A stretch of DNA of 64,000 bases from Rheinheimera sp. (GTDB lineage: Bacteria > Pseudomonadota > Gammaproteobacteria > Enterobacterales > Alteromonadaceae), in NCBI GenBank assembly GCA_003482455.1, contig DMYW01000015.1, positions 114,848 through 178,847 of the forward strand, in the 5' to 3' direction. Made by a program: the position numbers and the translations under genes. Below, in pieces: positions 18,070 through 25,534 of the stretch; within the stretch, counting starts at the first letter, position 1, and the number at the start of each line of letters is the position of its first letter. The notes beneath the pieces were generated by a model, which worked only from the letters and a program-made list of their open reading frames with translations, did not search any database and was not told where the DNA came from.

Positions 18070-19776
18070 CTAGTCTTTGTGCTTGTTTTTGACCTTGGCT
18101 TGCATCTCTTGGCAATCCCCAATCAGCGGTAACTGGCGCAAAATCCACATCTCAGGGTCAATCGATAGCTCCGACAACTGGCCTTTGAGCACCACCGGGC
18201 CTTTGCTGAAATCCAGCGTTTGCGCTTTGCCTTGGAACACCACCGGTACCGGCATTGGGAAAGGCTTGTTGTTGGGCGTGTGCCATGACAACGTGATCAG
18301 CCCGTCTTTGGCCACCGTTTTCAGCTCTGGCAGCGGCGCTTGATACAAATACACATCAAACAACCATTGATAGTCTTTGCCAGTTAAGCGATTGATGATA
18401 CTGATAAATTCTTCGGTGGTGCGATAACGCGGGGCGATCGGATACGCTAATTTCTGGCTGTCTGGCGTGCCGTATAACAACTCACGCGTTGCTTGCCAAA
18501 ACACCTGTTCCCCGACTAGATAACGCAAGGTGTGCAACACCCAACCGCCTTTGCCATAAATATCTGGGTTAAAGGCTTCGTCGGACGTCACTTGGCCGAC
18601 GCGCACCACAGGATCGCAGTTAATCAGGCCCAAATACGACTTGTACATTTGATAGTGATAGGCGGCGATGCCAAGCTTGTCGCGGGCATAGGCCGGCTGC
18701 ATGTACAAACCAAAACCTTCATGCAACCACACATGATTCAAGCTTTGATGGGTGATCAAATTGCCAAACCATTCATGTGACAACTCGTGTTGCAGCAACC
18801 AATCAAAACCGTATTCGTCACGCTTATAGCCTTTGCCGTAGGCATTGACCGTTTGGTGCTCCATGCCTAAATGCGGCGTTTCGACAAACCCGAGTTTTTC
18901 TTTGCCCCATGGATATGGGCCGAGTTTTTGTTCAAACCACGCAACCTGACCTTTGATGTCCTCATTGAGCAAGGTGCGGGCTTTGTCGGCATTGGCACTC
19001 AGCGCCCAGAATTCAATCGGCACGGTTTCGCCATTCACTGAGCGGTAGCTGTCTTGAATGCGGGTGTAGGGGCCAATGTTCAGCGCTATGTTGTAATCAC
19101 TGGCAGGCACGGACAACAGCCAATCAAATTCTTGTTGATTACTGCCGACACCCTTGACGCCTTGCAGCACACCGTTGGTCACCGCTGACAAGCCTTTGGG
19201 AACTGTTAAGCGGATCCGCATACGGTCGGCTTTATCGGCGAAGTGGTCTTTGCAAGGCCAAAACAAATCGCAGCCTTCGCCTTGCACCGCCGTGGCAATC
19301 CATGGCTGACCATCGGGCGTCTTACTCCAAACTGTGCCACCGGCCCATGGCGCGTTTTTCGCCACATGCGGCTGGCCTTGATACGCCACTCTCACGGACA
19401 CTTTGCTGCCGGCTGGTTTTTCGCTTCCCAGCGCGATGGTCAAAATGCCGCCATTGCGCTGATAGGTCGCCAGCTGGCCATCGACGCGCACCTCAGTGAT
19501 GGTAAAACGCGAATCAAGCTTCAGTTCAACCTGCGCTGTGCTGCTTAGCACCAAAAATTCGGTGCTGCCTACGCCTTGAATGCTCTGGCTGTCTGGCTGG
19601 ATGGTCAGCTGCAAATCGTAGGCTTGCACGTCGGCCGCTTTGGCAATGTCTGAAAGCGGCTGACCGGTATCGCCAATCAACGGATCTAGCGGCGCTGGTT
19701 CAGGCGCGGCCGGCGGGGTGGATTGACAGGCAGCCAGCAACAAGGCCACAGGCGCTAAACGAAACAGAGTCGGCAT
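18070..19776 (-). CDS. M1-family zinc aminopeptidase, lipoprotein
   Basis: 568 aa from the ATG at 19776. The lipobox LLLAACQST predicts lipid anchoring in the envelope, unlike cytoplasmic PepN. The M1 signature is complete: the exopeptidase motif appears as LGMEHQTVNAYG, and zinc binding as HELSHEW plus the distal Glu in LNHVWLHEGFGLY. It trims N-terminal residues from peptides. The C-terminal region is a short beta domain (about 100 aa), without the large PepN-type helical domain, so it resembles the smaller LTA4H/ColAP-like members. It is divergent from ggt across a 196-nt gap. Confidence 0.93.
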   Translation of the reverse strand: MPTLFRLAPVALLLAACQSTPPAAPEPAPLDPLIGDTGQPLSDIAKAADVQAYDLQLTIQPDSQSIQGVGSTEFLVLSSTAQVELKLDSRFTITEVRVDGQLATYQRNGGILTIALGSEKPAGSKVSVRVAYQGQPHVAKNAPWAGGTVWSKTPDGQPWIATAVQGEGCDLFWPCKDHFADKADRMRIRLTVPKGLSAVTNGVLQGVKGVGSNQQEFDWLLSVPASDYNIALNIGPYTRIQDSYRSVNGETVPIEFWALSANADKARTLLNEDIKGQVAWFEQKLGPYPWGKEKLGFVETPHLGMEHQTVNAYGKGYKRDEYGFDWLLQHELSHEWFGNLITHQSLNHVWLHEGFGLYMQPAYARDKLGIAAYHYQMYKSYLGLINCDPVVRVGQVTSDEAFNPDIYGKGGWVLHTLRYLVGEQVFWQATRELLYGTPDSQKLAYPIAPRYRTTEEFISIINRLTGKDYQWLFDVYLYQAPLPELKTVAKDGLITLSWHTPNNKPFPMPVPVVFQGKAQTLDFSKGPVVLKGQLSELSIDPEMWILRQLPLIGDCQEMQAKVKNKHKD

Positions 19777-19972
19777 AAAGAAATCCCAAATTGTATACAA
19801 TCGACCAATTGTGCCACGGTGCGGTTGAAAAAATCGCCACCACCTATCGTTTTCTGTGCTGCACTGGTCGCTTGCCGCTTGGCAGAGCATCCAGCACAGC
19901 AGTAGTTTCAAGCAAGCTAAAGTACGCCGCGACGTGCTGCATTCCCCCCATCATAAGAACAGCGGAGTCCCT

Positions 19973-21706
19973 ATGTCGACCTCCTTGAACCGTTTTGCGT
20001 TTGTTGTCAGCGCCAGTATGGCGTTTATGGCCCCGCATGCCGTGGCGTATGACCGCGTCACCGGCGCCGAATTTGCCAGCCGCTCTGAAGTGATTGCCCC
20101 GCACGCCATGGCCGCCACCAGCCAACCGCTGGCCACCCAGATCGCCTTGGATGTGATGAAACAAGGCGGCAGTGCCGTCGATGCAGCGATTGCCGCAAAC
20201 GCCGCGCTGGGCTTAATGGAGCCAACCGGCTGTGGCGTTGGTGGCGACTTATACGCCATTGTCTGGTCCGCCAAAGAGCAAAAACTGTATGGCTTAAACG
20301 CCTCGGGCCGCTCGCCCAAAGGCTTAAGTTTGGCGCAGCTGCAAGCGGAAGTGAAAAAACTCGGCCGCAGCGATATTCCTCCGCTGGGCATGTTACCGAT
20401 CAGCGTGCCAGGGGCGGTGGATGGTTGGTTCGAATTGCATGGCAAATTCGGCAAATTGCCGATGGACAAAGTGCTAGCACCGGCCATTGCTTATGCCGAA
20501 CAAGGCTTTCCGGTGTCGGAATTAATTGCTTATTACTGGAACGCCTCGGTGCCGAAGCTCTCCAGCCAACCGGGCGATTTTAAAGGCACCTTTACGATCA
20601 ATGGCCAAGGCCCAAAAACCGGCGACCTCTTTAAAAACCCAGCCTTAGCAAACACCTACAAAGCCATCGCCAAAGGCGGCCGCGAGGCGTTTTATAAGGG
20701 CGATATTGCCCGGCGCATTGATGCCTTTATGCAAAAAAACGGCGGCTATTTGCGCTACGACGACTTTGCCAGCCATCAGTCAACCTGGGTTGAGCCAGTC
20801 TCGGTCAACTACCGAGGTTATGACGTGTGGGAACTGCCGCCCAACGGTCAAGGGATTGCCGCGCTGCAAATGCTGCAAATCCTGAAAAACTTCGATTTAA
20901 AACGCATGGGGTTTAACAGCCCAGACAGCTTACACACCTTGATTGAAGCGAAAAAACTAGCGTTTGAAGACCGCGCCAAGTTTTATGCCGACATGGACTT
21001 TGCCAAGGTACCGGTCAAAGAGCTGATTTCTGAGCAGTATGGCCGCGAGCGCGCCAAGTTAATTGGCCCGAAAGCCGCGCAGCGCGTCGATGCCGGTAAC
21101 CCGCATCTGTATCACGGCGATACTATCTATTTAACCACCGCCGACCGCGAAGGCAACATGGTGTCGCTGATCCAAAGTAACTACCGTGGCATGGGCTCGG
21201 GCGTGGTGGTGCCAGGGCTTGGTTTTGGCTTCCAAGACCGTGGCCAGATGTTCTCGCTCGATGCGAAACACCACAACGCCTATGCCTCTGGCAAACGACC
21301 ATTTCAAACCATTATTCCGGCCTTTATCACTAAAGATGGCAAACCTTATGTCAGTTTTGGCGTGATGGGTGGCGCCATGCAGCCGCAAGGTCATGTGCAA
21401 ATCGTCGTGAACATGATCGACTACGGCATGAACCTGCAAGAAGCTGGTGACGCCGCGCGCTGGCAGCATTTGGGCAGCACAGAACCGACCGATGGCAGCG
21501 ACATGTACCTGCAAAATGGCGGTTACACCGAAGTCGAGCGGGGCGTGCCTTGGCAAACTATTCAGCAATTGATGCAACGCGGCCACGATATTCGTTATGG
21601 TTTTGGTGGGTACGGCGGCTATCAAGCGATTAAACGTGACCCAAAAACTGGTGTTTATTACGGCGCGTCCGAGTCACGCAAAGACGGCCAAGCGGCAGGA
21701 TATTAA
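19973..21706 (+). CDS. ggt: Gamma-glutamyltransferase
   Basis: Periplasmic Ntn-hydrolase that cleaves gamma-glutamyl bonds (glutathione hydrolysis or transpeptidation) after autoprocessing. 577 aa from the ATG at 19973, with GGAG 6 nt upstream; signal peptide ends PHAVAYDR. The large-subunit features include MAATSQPLATQIALDVMKQGGSAVDAAIA, GCGVGGDLYAIV, ASGRSPKG and SVPGAVDGW. The autoprocessing Thr is predicted at 384 (HGDTIYLTTADREGNMVSLIQS), followed by the small subunit with GSGVVVPGLGFGFQDRG. The usual TTH after the cleavage site is TIY here. With the M28 and M1 enzymes it would complete extracellular peptide breakdown. Confidence 0.92.
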   Translation: MSTSLNRFAFVVSASMAFMAPHAVAYDRVTGAEFASRSEVIAPHAMAATSQPLATQIALDVMKQGGSAVDAAIAANAALGLMEPTGCGVGGDLYAIVWSAKEQKLYGLNASGRSPKGLSLAQLQAEVKKLGRSDIPPLGMLPISVPGAVDGWFELHGKFGKLPMDKVLAPAIAYAEQGFPVSELIAYYWNASVPKLSSQPGDFKGTFTINGQGPKTGDLFKNPALANTYKAIAKGGREAFYKGDIARRIDAFMQKNGGYLRYDDFASHQSTWVEPVSVNYRGYDVWELPPNGQGIAALQMLQILKNFDLKRMGFNSPDSLHTLIEAKKLAFEDRAKFYADMDFAKVPVKELISEQYGRERAKLIGPKAAQRVDAGNPHLYHGDTIYLTTADREGNMVSLIQSNYRGMGSGVVVPGLGFGFQDRGQMFSLDAKHHNAYASGKRPFQTIIPAFITKDGKPYVSFGVMGGAMQPQGHVQIVVNMIDYGMNLQEAGDAARWQHLGSTEPTDGSDMYLQNGGYTEVERGVPWQTIQQLMQRGHDIRYGFGGYGGYQAIKRDPKTGVYYGASESRKDGQAAGY

Positions 21707-21778
21707 GCGAGATGGCAGCGCAAGCCGCTGCCAGTCCATCGGATGGGCTTGAAACTCCCCTGCAGTGGTTCAGACAAC

Positions 21779-21806
21779 AAAAAGCCGGCAACAACGCCGG
21801 CTTTTT
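21779..21806 (+). terminator. Rho-independent terminator after ggt
   Basis: AAAAAGCCGGC, loop AACAAC, GCCGGCTTTTT. It also suits the convergent DUF3718 gene on the minus strand. Confidence 0.85.
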
Positions 21807-21833
21807 CATGCCAAATTCTAGCTGAGTCTGGGA

Positions 21834-22208
21834 CTAGTCTTCACCCATCCGCGCACGGATGTCGTTGATCAGTGGTGATTCACCCATACCATTCGATTTT
21901 GCCCAGTTTTCTAAGTCTTCTTCTTTCAGTGACTTCGCAGGCATCTGCTTGACGAAAAATGCGCCCACTTCATAAGCATCACTGCGCATCGCAAACTTGA
22001 TCAGCGATTCTTTGTTGCATTGCACAGCGTCGTAAATTTTCCGCAGGTTTAATTTGTTGTCCGATAACAGTTTGCGGATCCGGTTCTTGTCGTCAGCTTT
22101 GGTGTATTCACACAGAGACACACTCCATTGCTCTTGCGCTTGAGTCACTGGTGCGTGAAATGACAACACAGCAGCAGCAACCAAAACGCCTAAAATTTTC
22201 TTCGACAT
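21834..22208 (-). CDS. DUF3718-like small exported protein
   Basis: 124 aa with a signal peptide ending VTQAQEQW and AGGGG before the ATG at 22208. The body, SLCEYTKADDKNRIRKLLSDNKLNLRKIYDAVQCNKESLIKFAM, has two cysteines placed as in DUF3718 proteins. These are small periplasmic proteins frequent in Alteromonadales and Vibrionales, with no known function. The family assignment is from memory of the pattern, so it is moderate. It stands alone between terminators, so it is probably monocistronic. Confidence 0.7.
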   Translation of the reverse strand: MSKKILGVLVAAAVLSFHAPVTQAQEQWSVSLCEYTKADDKNRIRKLLSDNKLNLRKIYDAVQCNKESLIKFAMRSDAYEVGAFFVKQMPAKSLKEEDLENWAKSNGMGESPLINDIRARMGED

Positions 22209-22411
22209 AACAACCCCTTATAACTCTCGATTTGAAATTTCTAAAGCCGAAACAAACCACGGCCTGCCTCAAGTATTAGCTTTTATAAAAGGATCGCAAG
22301 TTGTTCGGCCGGAATTTGCCGCAAACTTCAGTTAAATGTCGAAAAAAACTACTAAATTCATGAATTTACAGCAGCAACGCTACATTTATCTAACAGCGTT
22401 GCCGCTGTGTT

Positions 22412-23092
22412 CTAGGCGGTCATCGACAAGGAGCTACTGCTAGTAGCAGCAGTTGCCGCCGCCGTGGCTCCGTAACTTTTCATCAGCTGCATCAAAGTGT
22501 GCTGCAACTGCATTTGCGATGCCGATAACGAATTGGTGGTGGCACTGCTGCCACTGGCATCGCTGCTCGAGGTTTTTTGTGACTCTTTAAACGCCATTGC
22601 TTCGTCACGCGTCACTTTGCCATCTTGGTCGGCATCGGCTTGATCGAATTGGTCGATGATGCTTTGCAGATCCGTCGCCAGATTCGTGTCACTGTCTTTG
22701 ACTTTATCCAGCATCTCGGTCAATTCATCGACTGTTTTGCCGCTGTCCTCTTCCGGTGGCGGTGGTGGCGGCATCCCATTCATCCCGCCTGGCCCGCCTG
22801 CGCCCATCATGCCACGCGCATTATAAAGTTGCTCCGACACGCCCGTGGAAAACTCGTCCGACGTCAGTTTGCCATCGGCATCGGCATCAAGTTGGCTGAA
22901 CCATTCGGACGATTGACTATCGCTAGTATCTTGTTGCACCGATTGCAGCGCTTTGCTGAAATCGCTGGCATCAAGGTACCCTTTTGCACTGCTGTCTAAC
23001 TTGCTAAACAAGTCCGACGCTTGGGTTTTAAGTTGCTCTTGAGAAGGTGGCGTGCGGGGCTGCCAGCTACTGGCACTGGATTGAATATGCAT
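22412..23092 (-). CDS. EF-hand calcium-binding protein
   Basis: 226 aa from the ATG at 23092, with AAGGAG upstream. Two canonical 12-residue EF loops are visible at 69-80 (DADADGKLTSDE) and 153-164 (DADQDGKVTRDE), plus a degenerate loop at 33-44. A Gly/Met/Pro-rich spacer (100-114) carries GGMNGMPPPPPP. The C-terminus is Ser/Ala/Thr-rich. No signal peptide. The layout resembles bacterial EF-hand proteins of the XopAW type, but function is unknown. It lies downstream of the two-component genes on the same strand with a 199-nt gap, so a regulatory link is possible but unproven. Confidence 0.8.
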   Translation of the reverse strand: MHIQSSASSWQPRTPPSQEQLKTQASDLFSKLDSSAKGYLDASDFSKALQSVQQDTSDSQSSEWFSQLDADADGKLTSDEFSTGVSEQLYNARGMMGAGGPGGMNGMPPPPPPEEDSGKTVDELTEMLDKVKDSDTNLATDLQSIIDQFDQADADQDGKVTRDEAMAFKESQKTSSSDASGSSATTNSLSASQMQLQHTLMQLMKSYGATAAATAATSSSSLSMTA

Positions 23093-23291
23093 TACTGACT
23101 CCTTACTGGGCGACATGCCCTTTAAGCGTACAGCAAGCGATGATCCGCTATCGGCTTAGTTAAGTAGCGCGATGGTAAAGTTCTGTAGGTAAAATGCAGC
23201 AAATGTCGGCGATTTCCAGAAGAAAACCGGCTTAAATCGCAGAACAGGCGGTAAGACAACAGCAGGCGCGGCAAGCGTGGCAACAAGCTGC

Positions 23292-24767
23292 CTACTGGCC
23301 GCCATGCAGCGGCAATTTGATGCGGATGCGAAAACCTACATGCGCGCCTAGATCATCGTAGCGATTTTGCGCTTCGATGCTGCCGCCAGCTGCCGCGACT
23401 GCACGCTGCGCAATACTCAAACCAAGGCCGACACCATCGTGGCTGCTTTGGCCACGGAAAAACGGTTGGAACAAGCGCTGCAGCATCTCGTCGGGCACCC
23501 CTTGGCCATCATCGTCGACATCGATGGTCAGCCACTGCGCTTGGACCTGCGCCCGCACCCACACACTGGCACCTTCAGGCGTATACTTCAGCGCGTTTCG
23601 CACCACATTTTCAAAGGCGCGAAACAGCAGCTCGGCGTCAGCAAGCACGGCGCAAACCGGCAGCGGCTGCAGCATTAACGACTTGTGCGCCGCATCCGCT
23701 TCAAGCTGCGCGTCGTCACAAATACTTTCCAGCAATTCATGCACATAGACCAGCTGCTGCTTGCCTTGCAGCTCGCCACTTTCTAGCCGCGAAAAAGTTA
23801 AGATCTCACCGACCAAACGGTCAAGGCGCTGCGTTTCCGCCTCAACCCTGTCCAAGGTATTGGCCAACTCAGCCGGGTCTTGTCGCGCTAGCCCAATCAC
23901 TATTTGCAGTCGCGCCAACGGCGAGCGCAGTTCATGCGAGACGTCATGCAACAACCGGCGCTGCGATAACATGGCCAGATATACATTTTGCGCCATCTGA
24001 TTAAAGCTGCGGCCCAAGGCGCCGAATTCATCGTGCCGCGATGTCACTTCTGAGCCCAATTGCGTCCGCCATTGTTGCTCGGCTAGTTGCTCCAGCGCCT
24101 GTTTCAGTTTGCGCACCGGCGCCGCGAAATACCATGCTAAGCCCAAGCTGGCGACTGTACTGGTAAACAGCACCACGGCGAGCAGAAACCAAGGTTGAAA
24201 CCAAAACGGAGGTTTAGGCCCAGCGTCTTTAGCGCCGACTGGCGGTTTGGGCATTCCACCTGACATTTCATCTGGCATGGCACCGTGCAGGTCGCGTGGT
24301 GGTGGCGAGCCAGACCAGCCCTTTAATGTCGGCGTCGCCATTGCGCCCTGCATTTCTCGCTCAAGTGGTAAGAACTGCCATAGATGACCTTGCGGGTCGC
24401 GCACGCTAATTTCATAGCGCTCGGCAATCGCAGCTAACTTGGCAGGCCAATCGGCAGGCACCGGCCGCTGCAAGATATCTTGCCCTTGTTCATCGAGCAC
24501 CAACAAACGTTCGCGACTAAAGCGGTCGTCCTCCCAAGTTTGTAGCACCTCTTTTAACACTTCAGTATCGCCACGTGACGCCAGCACCCGCGCCGTTTGG
24601 CTGACGAGGCGCAACTGCGGGCTGTGCAGCACCCGCTCTTGGTGTTTGGATTGCAATTGATTGGCGGCACTAATCAGGGCGTACGCCAGCAGCAAGGCCG
24701 ACCAAAATGCCAATAGAAATTTGACGAACAGGCCGCCGATAGGTCGGCTTATAGATGACGCAGCCAT
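23292..24767 (-). CDS. Sensor histidine kinase with Met-rich periplasmic loop
   Basis: 491 aa. Transmembrane segments lie near 13-34 and 191-213, enclosing a periplasmic domain of about 155 residues, then HAMP (215-268). The HisKA motif LLHDVSHELRSPLARL has the phospho-His at 278; the N box is FENVVRNALKYTP and the G boxes DVDDDGQGVPDEM and GVGLGLSIAQRAV. The architecture resembles CpxA. Residues 138-180 of the periplasmic part are rich in Met, Pro and Gly (EMQGAM, HGAMPDEMSGGMPKPP), a composition seen in copper-binding proteins, so metal sensing is an inference. AAAGGA precedes the ATG, which overlaps the response regulator by 19 nt. Confidence 0.92.
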   Translation of the reverse strand: MAASSISRPIGGLFVKFLLAFWSALLLAYALISAANQLQSKHQERVLHSPQLRLVSQTARVLASRGDTEVLKEVLQTWEDDRFSRERLLVLDEQGQDILQRPVPADWPAKLAAIAERYEISVRDPQGHLWQFLPLEREMQGAMATPTLKGWSGSPPPRDLHGAMPDEMSGGMPKPPVGAKDAGPKPPFWFQPWFLLAVVLFTSTVASLGLAWYFAAPVRKLKQALEQLAEQQWRTQLGSEVTSRHDEFGALGRSFNQMAQNVYLAMLSQRRLLHDVSHELRSPLARLQIVIGLARQDPAELANTLDRVEAETQRLDRLVGEILTFSRLESGELQGKQQLVYVHELLESICDDAQLEADAAHKSLMLQPLPVCAVLADAELLFRAFENVVRNALKYTPEGASVWVRAQVQAQWLTIDVDDDGQGVPDEMLQRLFQPFFRGQSSHDGVGLGLSIAQRAVAAAGGSIEAQNRYDDLGAHVGFRIRIKLPLHGGQ

Positions 24768-25432
24768 TGATATCCTTTGCCGCGTACCGCTTCAATCCAG
24801 GCGCCGCCATCCGGGCGAGGCCCCAGTTTTTGTCGGATGTTGGAGATGTGCACATCGATACTGCGATCGTATTGAGTTAAGGTTTTGCCAAGGCCTTGCG
24901 TCGACAAATCGGCTTTGCTGACAATCCGACCGGCCTGGCTGACCAGTAGCCACAACAGGCTGAACTCAGCACCAGTGAGCTCCAACTCTTTGCCAAAACA
25001 GCTCGCCTGCCGATTGGCTGGCGTCATCACCAGTGGCCCTTCGCGCAGTTCCAGATCTGGGGTTTGTTGCATTTGCACCCGACGCAAAATGGCGCGGATG
25101 CGCGCGACTAATTCGCGCGGCAAACATGGTTTGGGCACATAGTCGTCAGCACCTAGCTCTAGCCCAACAACTCTATCAATATCGTCACCGCGCGCAGTGA
25201 GCATCAGCACAGGTTTTTCAGATACTTGGCGTAGACGCTTGAGCAAGCTAATACCATCGAGCTGCGGCATCATCACATCCAGCACCAACAAATCGTATTG
25301 TTGCATCAGCGCCAGTTGCAGGCCTTGTTGGCCATCGTTAACTACGGTGACAATAAAACCTTCACGTTCTAGGTAGGTGGCTAACATCGACGTCAGCTGT
25401 TTGTCGTCATCGATCAATAATAATTGGGTCAC
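24749..25432 (-). CDS. OmpR/CpxR-family response regulator
   Basis: 227 aa from a GTG at 25432, chosen because AAGGA sits 7 nt upstream; a TTG six codons earlier has no ribosome site. The receiver has the acidic pocket DDD (8-10), phospho-Asp52 (LLVLDVMMPQLDG), LTARGD and Lys101 (YVPKPCLPREL). The C-terminal winged helix shows LELTGAEFSLLWLLVSQAGRIVSKADLS and VDVHISNIRQKLGP, close to CpxR. It is co-transcribed with and overlaps the kinase gene downstream. Targets are unknown; candidates are envelope-stress genes. Confidence 0.93.
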   Translation of the reverse strand: MTQLLLIDDDKQLTSMLATYLEREGFIVTVVNDGQQGLQLALMQQYDLLVLDVMMPQLDGISLLKRLRQVSEKPVLMLTARGDDIDRVVGLELGADDYVPKPCLPRELVARIRAILRRVQMQQTPDLELREGPLVMTPANRQASCFGKELELTGAEFSLLWLLVSQAGRIVSKADLSTQGLGKTLTQYDRSIDVHISNIRQKLGPRPDGGAWIEAVRGKGYQWLRHL

Positions 25433-25534
25433 GTAGGGATCCTTCGGCAAAACACATGCCTATGTTTGACCTAGTTTAACCAGTTTGGTGCCCTTGCCCG
25501 GCAAAGCTTTACATAACTAAACGCTTGGCGGCGT

